Shown one piece after another: positions 12,078 to 23,680 of a stretch of DNA of 38,032 bases (its first letter is position 1; every line of letters starts with the position of its first letter). Made by a program: the position numbers and the translations under genes. The notes under the pieces are model-generated. The model was not told where the DNA came from and searched no databases. It worked only from the letters and a program-made list of their open reading frames with translations. The DNA comes from Amphimedon queenslandica (lineage: Eukaryota; Porifera; Demospongiae; Haplosclerida; Niphatidae): contig NW_003546458.1 in NCBI RefSeq assembly GCF_000090795.2, positions 121,669 to 159,700 on the forward strand. The letters run 5' to 3'.

Positions 12078-12110
<33 letters not shown>

Positions 12111-15100
12111 TGTGTGTGTCAATAATAGTTTGGCAAACATTACCAACAATAAGTGTCAATACAAATGTGTAGTGTCTTTGTATTACAATCCTTTATTCTT
12201 CTCTACAGGCTCAATAGTTGGCCTAGTAATATACGTTGGTAAAGAAACACGCAGTGTTCTTCATACTAGTACACCTCGAGCTAAAGTCAGTCGTTTCTAA
12301 TATCTGAGGCTATTCATAATGTCACATATCGGTACATGTAGACTGGACTAGTTGACAGAGAGATCAATAACCTAACTAAAGTCCTGTTCCTCTCAATGAT
12401 GATACTAGCTGTCATTATACTCTCATTGAAAGTACACCAATACAGAGCAGAACCTAATAGCCATAAATTACTTCTCATTTGTTTGTTTGTTTGTTTTCTT
12501 GTAGGGGTTTTCAAGTTATTGGTTTGTGTATTTACTCCGTTATGTAATCCTCTTCTCTTACATCATTCCAATCAGGTATGTATGTAGTACCAATGTATAA
12601 TTACTATGCTATAGTGTTTATTTCTTTGATAATTCTTAACAAGCGTTCTTAATAAGTTCATGTACACTAGCTGACCAGGGGACAATAGTATAACTCCACT
12701 TGTCTTTGTTTAGTTTACGCGTTAATCTGGACATGGGGAAGCTTGTGTATAGTTGGATAATACAACGTGACTCTAACATAGCTGGAAACCTTGTAAGGAA
12801 CAGCACTATACCTGAAGAACTCGGACGCATCGAGTATTTACTGAGCGACAAGACAGGGACACTAACAAAAAATGAAATGGTTAGACTACATGTACATTTA
12901 AAATAAGTAACCTAATGCATCAATATGTGTATAATATTATGTTAATAAACTATATATATATATTATTTTTTAATGTTCTGTTAATGTATGTACATGTAGG
13001 TGTTCAAGAAGATCCATTTAGGTTCAATATCATATACTTCAGAGTCATCGGATGAGGTTAGTTTGAGTCCTGTTTGACTATGGGAGGCAGTTTGGATGTC
13101 GACTCATAACTCTTGAGTCTTGATAAGCTTTTCTTTAATGATTGTCTGCTGTTTGAGCCAGAGGCTGCTCGCTCATAGAACCCAATCTCGTGATCTTCTT
13201 GAGTCTCCTCTATATGGTACAGCGTCTCTTTTGGTAGGGACCTCCTAGGACCAGCTACATGTACATAGTAATAAAAATCATTAAAATAATCCTTGTTATG
13301 CACCATTGACATGTACAGTCTGCTACTTTATAAACTGATGTGCATATGCATGTACATGTACTTGTATATGTGTCACAGTATAGCTAGGTTGTACTTTGAT
13401 TTAATCATTTACCAAATGTTTTGGCTCCATGTTCTCCAGGCTTTATTATATCAGGTGAGAGGGCCTGATATCTGTAATAATGATGGTAGCATTATTTGAT
13501 TACTCTATGAGTGAACTCACTGTTTTTTCCGGACATTGTGTGTCCTGCAATACATACTCCACATCTCAATAAAGTTGCTTGATGGCCGATAGCCACTGCT
13601 GTACTGTTGCATACGGAAACAAAGTTTATTTTCTGCCCTAAACCACCGAAGGAGCAGCCTGAGAGCTGAAGGAAAGTAAGTGAGTTGTGTCATGCAAACA
13701 GCTGCAACGTTCCTTGCTCCTTCTTGCTTTCCCACTAGTAGTTGCACCAGTAGTGGTATTAGTCCTAGTCCTACCAGCCCTGCAGCTAGTCCTGCTCTCA
13801 TTCTTAATAGTCCACTGATGAAGAGTCCGGTCTTCACCTGCAAATCAACATCTTCCGTTTTTATGCTTTTCCTCAGTGACTTGATGAGGAGTTTCAATCC
13901 AATGGCTGTGACTACGGATGGCTTTGAGTTGTTGAAAGTCCGTGCGAGTACGATCATCTGGAAGGCAGCTTCCATTGCATGCTGCTTGTTCCCAGTACTG
14001 ATGAGTTGGAGGAAGCTGTCAACAAGGATGCCTCCGTGGGCTATCATTTTGGATTGTGTGTCCATGTCATTGAAAGCAATGCAGCATATGCTCTGTGTGT
14101 AGTTGATTGGTGTAGTGTGTGGTTGGGATTGGAGTGGGCTCAATAGTGTTGGTAGTGGTATCACTTGAAATATCAGTCTCTTTGTGTTTGGGCTCTTGTT
14201 GGAGTATGTAGCGAGCGTGCATAGTGCTTGAACTCTGACCTCCTCGTTCCGATGATGTTGAAAGATGTGTAGCAGTAGTTGTATTCCTTCTATGCATACG
14301 AGTGCAGCCTGTGCCTCACAGTTTGGTTGCAGACCCATGCCATAGCCGAGGTTCTCCAGCGTTTTTAGTGCTAGTATCTTTATGCTGTCCTCGTTTCTGT
14401 TTTTGAGCACAGTGACTAGCAATAATATGGCCCCCGCCTTGATGACTTCTGCTTGCTTGCTATAAGCAACTGGTGATAGTAGCTCCAATGCTGTGAGTGC
14501 TAGTTTGGGACTGCTCAACTCAGCAAGTCTCACCAGACAAGAGGGACCCAGTACTATGGCCAGTGCCCTTTTCTCGTGTATGCTGTCCCCTGCTGTGTAC
14601 CACAATATGTCTAGGCTCATTTGCTGCATTTGCATGTTCATCCCATGCTCAATAAGGAACATTAGTATTGATATCGCTGACTGGTGCTGCTTTATAAGCT
14701 CCTCTACTTTCTTGTGGCTGGATCTAGAGTCACAGAGTGTCCACAGTAGCATGATGCACGGCTCTGTTAGTGTGTTATCGAACGGTTTGAGTAGATCCAG
14801 TAGCCTCTCCACTAGTCCTTCCTCAATGTACTTGTACCTCACCTCATAGCTAGACTCTATTATACTCTGTAGTGCAGTGACTGTGGCAGCCCCGCTACCA
14901 CTGTGATCCGTTTTGAGCGCTTTCATGAACATTGCTACCATTTCCGGTGATGCAAACTGTTGCGCTAGCTGTGGGTTGGCTCCTCCCTGAGTGATGCACT
15001 TCATGGCAACAATGTGTAGCTCGTGGCTTTTGTGTGTCTGCAGTATCTTTAGCAGTGCCAGTGGGCCTCCTAGTGCAGAGACTGTTGCACAGCTATCGGG

Positions 15101-18100
15101 TGCATGCTCTATTAGCTCTGCTATGACAGACAGTGCTTGATAACAAGCTGTAGGATTCAATACTACCTCCGTTAGCGTTATGAGGAGCTTTGGTATTTTA
15201 GAATTAGTTATTTCTTTTGTGAAGTAAGGGGTTATCATCATTAGACATTTGGAAGTGGAGATTGTTGCAGGGACTATCTTCTCTTGGATCGAGAGCTTTA
15301 AGATTCTCTCAATGAGTGAGACTATTTGTAAGTCTTCAAGCACATTGAGAGCATCGTGATAGCTTTCGGGGGACTTGTGTAGCATTGAGTTCATCATTGA
15401 TTCTAGTATTAGCACAGCCTCTGCATATGTGTGGCATATCTTCTTTAGCTGTCTTATATATTGGCATACTTGCTCTAGTATGCTGGTATCAGTGAATGGA
15501 GGCTCACTTGCTAAACTCACAGTGAATTGCACCTGACCTGCTCTTGCTGCTAGTTGTACAACTGATAGTCCTTCATCAGTCAGTACTGATGCATTAGCCC
15601 CAGCTTTGATGAGCACTAGGAATGATTCCAGTGATCCATGCTGGGCTGCAACCTGCAATGGAGTCAGACCTTGAGCATTGGTCCCTTCTATGCTCTCTGG
15701 GGCTGTCATGGTCAGTTTCTTTACACGTGGGAAATAGTTTTTAGCTGCAGCTCGATGAAGATTGGACCACCCCTTGTATCTGATGGACTCACTTCCTTGG
15801 CTCATGATGTCAGTGAAATCAATGAGAGGGATTAGTGGTAGGAATAGCTAGTAGAGAGATCAGTAATGGAGGGTAGGAAAGTTGCTGGTCTAATTTTCTC
15901 ACTTCTTATCTTCTCACTTTATTCTGTTGTATTGTGTCCTAGTGAGTTGTTGTAATTCACATTGTTTGGTTTCAGGTTAGAAGATTGCTAAGCGCCTACT
16001 ATACTTCACACTCTCCTCAGGTAAGCCACACAGGCATTGATTCAATCCTATTAACATGCTCTTTGTTATTGTCACAGGCTACTAATGAGCTGTTGGTTGA
16101 TTGTGTACTAGCACTTGCTTTGTGTCATAATGTCACTCCAGTTCTTGAAGATGCTGATAAAAATAACGAATTGGATAAAGATGATGAAGAAGAGGAAGTG
16201 TTGCTTTATTCGAAATGCAACGAAACTAAAACACTATCTTTTCAAGCCTCCAGCCCTGATGAGGTAATGAGTGCTATTACTTGTTTAGTATTGTAATCCA
16301 TTACCTTAATTGTGAGCTCTCTTTCTTAAAAATAATAGTCATACCTCTAGTAAACTATAGACTATAAATAAAGTTTAAAATTTTCACTAGATTGCACTAG
16401 TTGAATGGGCAAAGAAGGTTGGTATGGTCCTCACATCAAGGGACACTAATTCTATACAAATTGAGCTACCGGATCACTCCATTGCATCATATGACATATG
16501 TCACTTGTTCCCGTTCACATCAGAAAGGAAGAGAATGGGCATCATTGTTAAAGTAAGGCCTACTTTAAAATGAAATCTAATCATTGTTAGTCTTCATAGA
16601 ACTCGAGAACTAATGCTGTCACATTCTATATGAAAGGAGCTGACAATGTGATGAGCACAATGATTGAGTACAGTGATTGGCTAACTGAGGAGGTAATGGC
16701 TCCTTTTGTAATGTACTTTATAGTATTTCTCTCTCACATGCCCAGTGTGGTAACATGGCTAGAGAAGGTCTTCGTACATTGGTTGTTGGTAAAAAGCATC
16801 TCTCGGTTGAACAATTCAATACTTTTGATGTAAGTACTTTTGCCTCTGAAGGCACGAGTATCTCTTGCTGGGTTTAATTGCTGCTGTATTAATTCTGATA
16901 AATTTTTATTTACTTATGAATATTTTATGAATATAAAAATAGATATATACACAGCTTGTAGCAAATTTTTTTTACATTTGAAATGTTGTGACATCTGTTC
17001 TATACTTGTAGACTAGATATAAACAAGCTCAGCTTAATATATCTGACAGAGAGGCAGCCACTGCTTCAGTCATTGAATCAATTGAGAATAACTTGGAACT
17101 TTTGTGTGTCACTGGAGTTGAAGACAGTCTACAGGTAGCATAATATTAATTTCAATGCTTCCTTTCTTCTTGTTTTGTTTGTTCTTTAATGTTTAAATTC
17201 TTCTAGTTTACATTTTTGAACTCAAATTATGGCGATTTTCAAAATTTGCCAATTTCTATAAAAAATACCCAAGGCTATAGCCCATGGTTATTTTCCAAAA
17301 AATGGCTCTGAAATCACCCCCAATTTTTATTACATTTTCTCATGGATATGAATGTACTTATGCTTTGTAAAAAGTTTGAGCTGATTCCAACTTCAATTTT
17401 TCAAGTTATGGACACTTTTTTAAAATATGCCATTTTCTGAAAAATACCCAAGGCTATAGCCCATGATTTTTTCAAAAAAATGGCTCCGAAATCACCCCCA
17501 ATTTTTATTACATTTTCTGAGACATATTGACGTCCTTATGCTATTTAGAAAGTTGGAGCTAATTCTGAGCTCAAATTTTCGAGTTATGACTATTTAAAAA
17601 ATGAGTCCATGCTTTTTTTTTAGAAAAATGGCTCCAAAATTGCCCCTAATTTCATTACATTGTCTGATACTTTATATTGATATGCAGTGTGTAATATTTT
17701 TATAGACTGATGTTAGACCCACTCTAGAGTTATTGAGAAACGCTGGTATTAAAGTAAGCCTACTAATGTGTATAATACAGATACCATTAGCTGTAGGTTT
17801 GGATGTTAACTGGTGACAAGTTGGAAACTGCAACATCAATAGCTCTGAGCTCTAGACTAATAGCACGCAATCAACCAATATTTACTCTGCCAGAGGTAAT
17901 TGTACTAATCACTGTTATTTTATGTGGATTTTAACTGTGAAAGGTGTCATCAAGAGGTGATGTACATGCACAGTTAAACCAACTGAGAAAGAAGAATGAT
18001 TCATCATTAATAATCAGTGGACACGGGCTTGAAGTAATAATTATTATAAATGATTATTATTAGTAATACTGTTTTATTAAATAAAATAGTTATGCCTTCA

Positions 18101-19716
18101 ACATTATGAAACGGAGTTTATAGAGCTGGCCTGTCAGTGTCCAACTGTAGTCTGCTGCAGATGCTCACCAACTCACAAATCAACAGTTGTTCAACTCCTC
18201 AAGACTTATACTAGGAAGCCAGTCTGTGCTATTGGTACATGCTCTATCACCTTTGAAGCTATCATTTTTTATTTCTCTATTTTACTTTCCTTTTCTATAC
18301 TCCCATTCCCACTCTTAATGAAGGTGATGGTGGTAATGATGTTAGTATGATACAGGCAGCTAATGCTGGGATTGGCATTGCTGGAAAGGTCAGTATTTAT
18401 TTGAATCCACTACTGATATTAGTCTCTTAATACAGGAAGGACTGCAAGCCTCTTTAGCTGCTGATTTCTCACTGACCCAGTTCAGCCACATCAGTAGACT
18501 CTTAGTGTGGCATGGAAGAAACTGGTTCGTCTTTTATTTTATAATTTATTGTAATCTTTCTTTATTTAATCCAGTTATAAGAGATCAGCCTCATTGAGTC
18601 AGTTTGTTATTCACAGAGGACTCATCATTACTGCAATGCAGGTTTGTATATACACTAAATGTACATGTATGTGTATATTAATTATGTTTATCATTAGGTT
18701 GTGTTTTCAGCTATATTCTATTATGCTGCTTTGTCTCTGTATGAAGGAATACTTATGATTGGGTGAGTTATAGTAGCTATGCATACAGGTCAATGACATT
18801 AGAAGTAATGTATTTCAATTAGTATTACTGGAAGTCTGGAAAATTTTTAATTCTTAAGTTAGATCTAATAGTATTAGCCTAACTTATTATCATATACATA
18901 CACAATGTACATCAGTGCAGTATTTTTAACCAGCTCTCTGACTATCTGTAGATATGCTACTGTGTACACAATGGCTCCTGTGTTTTCACTAGTCCTGGAT
19001 GAGGATGTATCATCAGATGTTGCTCTCACTTACCCTGAGCTCTATCAAGAACTAATGAAGGTACCTATAGTTCAAAAATCACTCATTTTGTGTAGTACTG
19101 ACTCAGTGATATTTATTTTAATTGTATCAAATTAAACTGTTTTAATTGTATGCTTCTATAGGGTCGTGTTCTATCATTGAAGACATTCTTCATATGGGTA
19201 TTAATCAGTGTCTATCAAGGTGAATATTTATAGTTGCTCTGTATGTCATTTTGCCTTTCCTTCTGTCCCATTGTGAAGGTGGTGTCATTATGTTGCTTGG
19301 ATTCTGGTTGTTTGATTCTCAGTTGATTCATGTAGTATCAATCACATTCACTGCATTGATACTGACTGAGCTGCTCATGGTAGCCCTCACCATCAGAACC
19401 TGGCATCTTGTGATGATAATATCTGAACTCATTACCATTGCTATATATGTATCATCACTTGTTCTCCTTAAAGATTACTTTGGTAAGTAAAATTAATGAT
19501 TCTGCTTCCATTTTATTTTCTTTCTTGTTCTTTATAGATGGTAAGTTTTTACTGTCCTTTGATTTTGTGTGGAAGACCATGTTGATCACAGCTCTGAGTT
19601 GCCTTCCGTTGCTAGTTCTTAAAATTGGTTATAGGAAATGTGCTCCTCCTAGCTATGCTAAGTTACTCAAGCAGAATTCTATGTTTAGGAATTGTTGTCG
19701 TTTCAGTTGCTATTAG
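9943..19716 (+). CDS. ATP9: Class 2 P4-ATPase, ATP9A/ATP9B (Neo1) type phospholipid flippase
   Basis: Thirty-four exons join in frame to about 1103 aa (human ATP9A 1047, ATP9B 1147): 9943-10068, 10163-10245, 10376-10460, 10504-10554, 10609-10722, 10776-10884, 10941-10999, 11065-11119, 11449-11543, 11599-11679, 11977-12058, 12209-12285, 12342-12431, 12505-12575, 12714-12879, 13000-13056, 15976-16020, 16078-16263, 16391-16552, 16600-16692, 16746-16829, 17012-17134, 17706-17753, 17797-17895, 17944-18033, 18090-18234, 18324-18388, 18436-18524, 18575-18641, 18698-18762, 18952-19060, 19162-19219, 19279-19482, 19538-19716. Signatures: NQKY (exon 4), [11 protein letters not shown] (actuator), the phosphorylated Asp in [12 protein letters not shown] (exon 15), MKGAD (nucleotide-binding) and [10 protein letters not shown] (hinge). 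LYTYW-like and PPSYAKL segments match ATP9. Class 2 P4-ATPases act in Golgi/endosome membranes without a CDC50 partner (family knowledge). An antisense gene sits in the 13057-15975 intron. Confidence 0.93.
11158..11424. mobile_element. MITE with TA target-site duplication in an ATP9 intron
   Basis: The ends are inverted copies of each other: 5' TCATACT..CCCAATTAACGCACC and, read from the other end, CCATACT..CCCCAATTAATGCACC, both followed by CTTAAT. TA flanks each side (11156-11157 and 11425-11426), as for Tc1/mariner-derived elements. Inside are several further copies of GCACCTCCTG. It is 267 bp with no coding capacity. Confidence 0.65.
11755..11940 (+). repeat. Interspersed repeat with a 32-bp perfect palindrome
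   Basis: A copy of a family seen elsewhere at 21545-22150, 26764-27060 and 27465-27580. Positions 11766-11797 are a perfect palindrome (16-bp arms, no loop) centred on CTATAG. Downstream shared landmarks are TTGCCAAAAATGGCTAGGAG, ATACATGTT and AAAGTTTGAGCTGA. It lies in the ATP9 intron 11680-11976. No open frame. Confidence 0.7.
12074..12111. repeat. TA microsatellite
   Basis: Almost pure alternating TA followed by a short GT run, inside an ATP9 intron. A similar tract is at 27369-27390. Confidence 0.8.
13058..15805 (-). CDS. ANKAR-like ankyrin and armadillo repeat protein, nested in ATP9
   Basis: Three exons on the minus strand, 15805-13521, 13471-13413 and 13254-13058, join in frame (phase 2, then phase 1) to 846 aa. 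Residues about 10-105 hold ankyrin repeats ([36 protein letters not shown]). The rest to about residue 740 is a long series of armadillo-type helical repeats. The order ANK then ARM, and the absence of other domains, fit ANKAR, though human ANKAR is longer (about 1430 aa). The function of this family is poorly defined. The whole gene lies inside one ATP9 intron in the opposite direction. Its TAA (plus-strand TTA at 13058-13060) overlaps the ATP9 5' splice site, and a possible ATTAAA poly(A) signal (plus 12968-12973) lies beyond ATP9 exon 16, so the transcripts should overlap antisense. Confidence 0.85.
17200..17690 (+). repeat. Diverged tandem repeat in an ATP9 intron
   Basis: Two to three units of roughly 180 bp share ATACCCAAGGCTATAGCCCAT, AATGGCTC(T/C)GAAATCACCCC, TTTTTATTACATTTTCT and AAGTTTGAGCTGATTCC-like segments. 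The last landmark is shared with the palindrome-bearing repeats at 11755 and 21545, so this is probably an older relative. It fills the intron 17135-17705; no gene seen there. Confidence 0.6.
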
Positions 19717-19905
19717 ATCTAATAGTAGTTAGTATTGTTGTTGTTTTTTGTTGCTAGTTTCATCATAATCATTTGCCTCCTCTTATTCTTTCCTATACAT
19801 TATTGAATCAATGTTAATGACAATAATTCCAAAATAATCATGACAAAATTTTTGTGCACAGAATATTATGAAAAGTATTCTATAACAGTAACAGAAAAAA
19901 GACAA

Positions 19906-22900
19906 CTACTTCTTTCTCTTATCGCGTTTAGTCTTTTTAATAAATTGTTCAACTTCTTCTGTTACTTTCATTGGCTCAATGACAGCTCCAATCTTTGTCT
20001 TGATCCTAACAAACAATTACATTTAATTTATTCATAGTTACAATGCACTAGAGTGAAGTATTAATGAAAGATTAGTCTCTCTTCCTTACCTTGGTTTTAT
20101 GGTGTCATTAAAGTGAGTCTCTGTGTTCCAGTTACGTCCAATGGGTGTCGCCATCTTTCTTGCAAACAGCCTCTTATCTCCTCCAAAAGGATAAGGAACT
20201 TGACTCACCTATGATAAATAATAAATACATTCTTTAGTTGAATATTTTCTTTGCATAACAAAAACTATTTTATGTTTATAATCACACTGTAACTCACAAG
20301 ATGTTTAGCTGCTTTCTTGTCCAGTTTATCATTAATGATGACATACTTTAACTTGTCGTCTTTACGTTGCTCGGACAATTTTGCTTTTTTATTTTTATTC
20401 TTCTCTTCTTCAGCCTTCTCCTTTCTCTTTCTTTTCTTTTTCACAACCCCTTCACCAGCCCATGTTCCCCAACCTGCACCAAGTAATATAAAGCATTTGT
20501 ATTATTGCTGGTTGACTTAGGGTTTTGTGTTAATAATAAAAAAGTAAATTGTGCTTGATACACAGAGAGGATGCTGACCTGGTAATGTTAAGTCAACTTC
20601 TTTTGGTTTGCTTTTCTCAACTTCGTCCTCTTTCTCTTTTAGAAATTCCATAACGACATCATCATCTAAAACAAAACGTGTCATAAACAAGCTTTATCAG
20701 CACAAACTGAGCACCTGCAAAAGCTTCCTTGGCTGCTAAAACGTTTTCATTAGCAGACACCAAATCATGCTCCCTCAGTGTCTCTGTGGTCAAGAAGTCA
20801 GTTGGATCAATAAGAGCACTGCTACTAGTATTGGTAGACTTTATATTATTGTCAGTTCTTCTATCAGCCTCTGAGTGTTGCTGTGTATTGTCAAGAGTAT
20901 CATAAATAGTAATATCATCAACATCTTCGTTCTCTGACTCTACATGATCTGAGTCTTCATCTTCACTGTGGCAATATAATAAAGGATACAAATACAGTAA
21001 TATTATTAGTAGATATTTTTGTTACTTTTCTTCGTAATTCTTTTGCTTTAGCTCTGACTTTAATCGAGACTGCTCTGTCAGTGAATATCTAGTCTATGAA
21101 TTGTTAAAGGCAAAAATAAAATGAGCTGTTTGCACACATACATGTACATGTAAACACTCATACTGTCAATAAAAATCCTCACATTTGGGTCTTTGTGTTT
21201 CCTTGCCAGTTGATCCTTGGCCCACTTCGACATTCTTGAATGCTTTAATGTGGCTCTTTCCTTTGCACGGAGTTTTTCAGCTTTTTCGAGCACATCATCA
21301 GAATCATCTTCTCCTGCTTTAGAAGCAAGCTTCTCTTTTCTCTTTCTCTGAATTCTATGAAAACTAAAAACGAGGGTTTCCTGTTTAATTTTATAGTCTA
21401 GCCGTTATTGGAGTACCTCTTGCTCTTAATGCGTTTGAGTCTCTTTTGCTTTTGTTCGTAAGCTGACAGCAATGACCTCATCTTGCTCAACTCAGCTCTT
21501 CTCTCTTTAGCCTATTACAATACAATGGATACACATAAATCGTGCAAACTGGCCAAAAAACCTGTACCATAGTACAGGGTATTTTGTCAAAAAGTGGCTA
21601 GGTGAAAATTCTTTGTTTTTATATTTTTTTCTGATACATATACATGTTCTTATGTTGCGTAGAAAGTTTGAGCTGATTCCGATCAAAATTAGATTTTTTA
21701 TGAATTTTTAAAGTTACTCCAAAATCAGGTCAAAGTCCCTGTACTATAGTACACGGTCTCGGGCTGAATTTCGCCAAAAATGGCTAGGAGAGAATTCTCC
21801 ATTTTTACATTTTCTTCCTGATGCATATACATGTTCTTATGTTGCGTAGAAAGTTTGAGCTGATTCCAATCAAAATTAGATTTTTTATGAATTTTAAAAG
21901 TTACTCCAAAATCAGGCCAAAGTCCCTGTACTATAGTACACGGTCTCGGGCCAAATTTTGCCAAAAAAGGCTAGGAGAGAATTTTCCATTTTTATATTTT
22001 TTTCCCAATACATATACATGTTCTTATGTTGCGTAGAAGTTTGAGCTGATTTTGATCAAAATTAGATTTTTAATGAATTTTTTAAGTTGCTCTGAAATCA
22101 GGCCATGGACTATTTTAATGGAATTTTATCAAAATGACTAGGAGAGATTTCTCCTTTTTTATTACATACATAAATATAAGTTGCTCTCATGCTATACATA
22201 ATAAAACAACATTATATGCATGTACTATACTTCTTGTATTGACAGTTTCAATAATTCTCTTTTCTCTGCTTTACTCAATTCTTCACCATCTTCAATGACA
22301 TGATCACTGCTACTCAACATGGCCTGTACTGCCAGCTCTAACGGAGTCACTGCCTACAATTATAACAAAAAGAGTAAACAGCAATGTCAATTGATGTATG
22401 TTTCTCTTATATACTGTATAGTTAGAAAATTTGGAGTGTTAAAAATTTGGCAAATTGACTTTAAAAGAGGTTTGGAGGCTAAAATTTTGGCGAAATTTTA
22501 ATTCTGTGCATGCTTCAATGGTACCCTATCAAATTGGAGACTAAAAATTTGGCAAATGGACATTAGTTCGCCTAAATTTTACTCCACCAAATGTTCTAGC
22601 TATACAGTAGTATAAAAAATAGAAGACTCTAACTTACTTTAAAAGATTCAACTTTAGTGTTTAGTGATGGAATGGCAGGTACATCTTCTTGCAATGGAAA
22701 CTGCAAGTGATCAGCCTACAAGCAAACATAAATACACCAAAGATAAAGATAAAAAGATTAATGATTCATTACTCTCTTATTGTGCTTGACAATCGGGTCC
22801 CAGTCCGAGATTTGTTTTGACGATTTCTCATAAGCTAATTTACGATGGATCTAAAGCACAAACTACAAAATAACATTCTTACAATCTTAGACTTACTCTG

Positions 22901-23564
22901 TCTTTTTGTATTGGGGCTAATGGTTTGAGTAGCTGAGTTGTATTGTCACTTAATTTATTCTAATTGATAATAAATGGAAAGAAATGATTATTTCGTATGG
23001 CCATAAAAAATTCACACGATCGATAATTCAAAAATTTACCAGCCTTTGCTTCAGTTGTTTCAGTCCTTTCTTGTTAGTGAGTCCTTGCAATAGTTCACTC
23101 GTGTCAATATTTTCTATAAACATATAAACCTGTGTAATACGTTTACAAAACAAAAATATGCTTTCAGCTCTGATTAACAATGGATTCACGGCTATAATTA
23201 ATAATTAAACTCACTTTGTTGATCAGTTGATATGTTAAATTCTGATATGATGCTTGATGGTTCATTTCGTTGCCTAGTATGCCTACAAAAATTAGAACAA
23301 CAAATATTTTAAAATATACTTACTGTTTCTTTCCCAGTAGTGCAATGGCTTGTATCAACTGATTGCCAGCCTCGCCATCATCCTCCTCATCCTTTACATG
23401 GCAATAATTTTATAAAATAATGTCAAAAATAAACAGATAAAAAAACTTACTCCACTAGTTTCAGGTAAGTCCTCATCTTCCACGGTCTCCTCATCCTCGT
23501 CAGACTCCACTGCCTCTTCCCTTTCTTCTTCATCCTCACACTGTCCTGTTGTAGTAGTAGCCAT
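19906..23564 (-). CDS. UTP14: UTP14, U3 snoRNP / small-subunit processome protein
   Basis: Sixteen minus-strand exons join in frame to 577 aa (human UTP14A 771): 23564-23451, 23391-23324, 23273-23215, 23113-23040, 22959-22897, 22850-22773, 22715-22638, 22353-22231, 21511-21417, 21363-21183, 21093-21026, 20965-20715, 20665-20579, 20473-20298, 20208-20090, 20005-19906. Family landmarks: acidic N-terminus, RKLAYEKSSKQISDWDPIV with ADHLQFPL, the basic KRIKSK helix, LKHSRMSKWAK, then the C-terminal LPGWGTWAGEG, VPYPFGG and PIGRNWNTETHFN. In other eukaryotes UTP14 works in the nucleolus with the U3 snoRNP and stimulates the helicase Dhr1 during 18S rRNA maturation. The intron after exon 8 carries a tandem repeat array, and the one after exon 7 a MITE. 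It faces away from a small membrane-protein gene 116 bp upstream. Confidence 0.92.
21545..22150 (+). repeat. Tandem array of palindrome-bearing repeat in UTP14 intron
   Basis: About 3.3 head-to-tail units. Palindrome-like cores CCTGTAC(C/T)ATAGTACA start at 21561, 21738 and 21925, giving periods of 177 and 187 bp. Each is followed by a GGCTAGG(A/T)GA segment, ATACATGTTCTTATGTTGCGTAGAA and TTGAGCTGATT. The last unit has lost the palindrome. Same family as 11755-11940. Confidence 0.75.
22414..22607. mobile_element. MITE with about 40-bp terminal inverted repeats, TA duplication
   Basis: The left end CTGTATAGTTAGAAAATTTG and the inverse of the right end, CTGTATAGCTAGAACATTTG, match; similarity continues for about 40 bp with AAAATTT and GGC landmarks. 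TA flanks both ends (22412-22413, 22608-22609). It is 194 bp, non-coding, in the UTP14 intron 22354-22637. Confidence 0.65.
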
Positions 23565-23680
23565 TCCAAGCACGTGAAAAGTAGGCGTGACTAGATCTAT
23601 TTACGACTTGGTCTACTCATAGATACTGGTCTACTCATAGATACTGGTCTACTATTTTACTCGCGCTAGGGCTATTGAAG
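23565..23680. promoter_or_regulatory. Divergent promoter between UTP14 and a two-TM protein gene, with tandem 18-mers
   Basis: The two start codons are 116 bp apart and point away from each other. Within it, 23609-23626 and 23627-23644 are two perfect copies of an 18-mer (TGGTCTACTCATAGATAC), followed by a partial third copy (TGGTCTACT). Sharing of one promoter is inferred from spacing. Confidence 0.45.

Noticed and set aside
13293..13499. 68-codon plus-strand open frame inside the ANKAR-like region
   Set aside because: It is antisense to well-supported ANKAR exons 13471-13413 and their introns, with repetitive Met/Tyr-rich content.
21545..22150. Possible CRISPR-like array because of regular spacing and palindromic cores
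   Set aside because: Whole units of about 180 bp are similar, not just short repeats with unique spacers, and the region is a nuclear intron.
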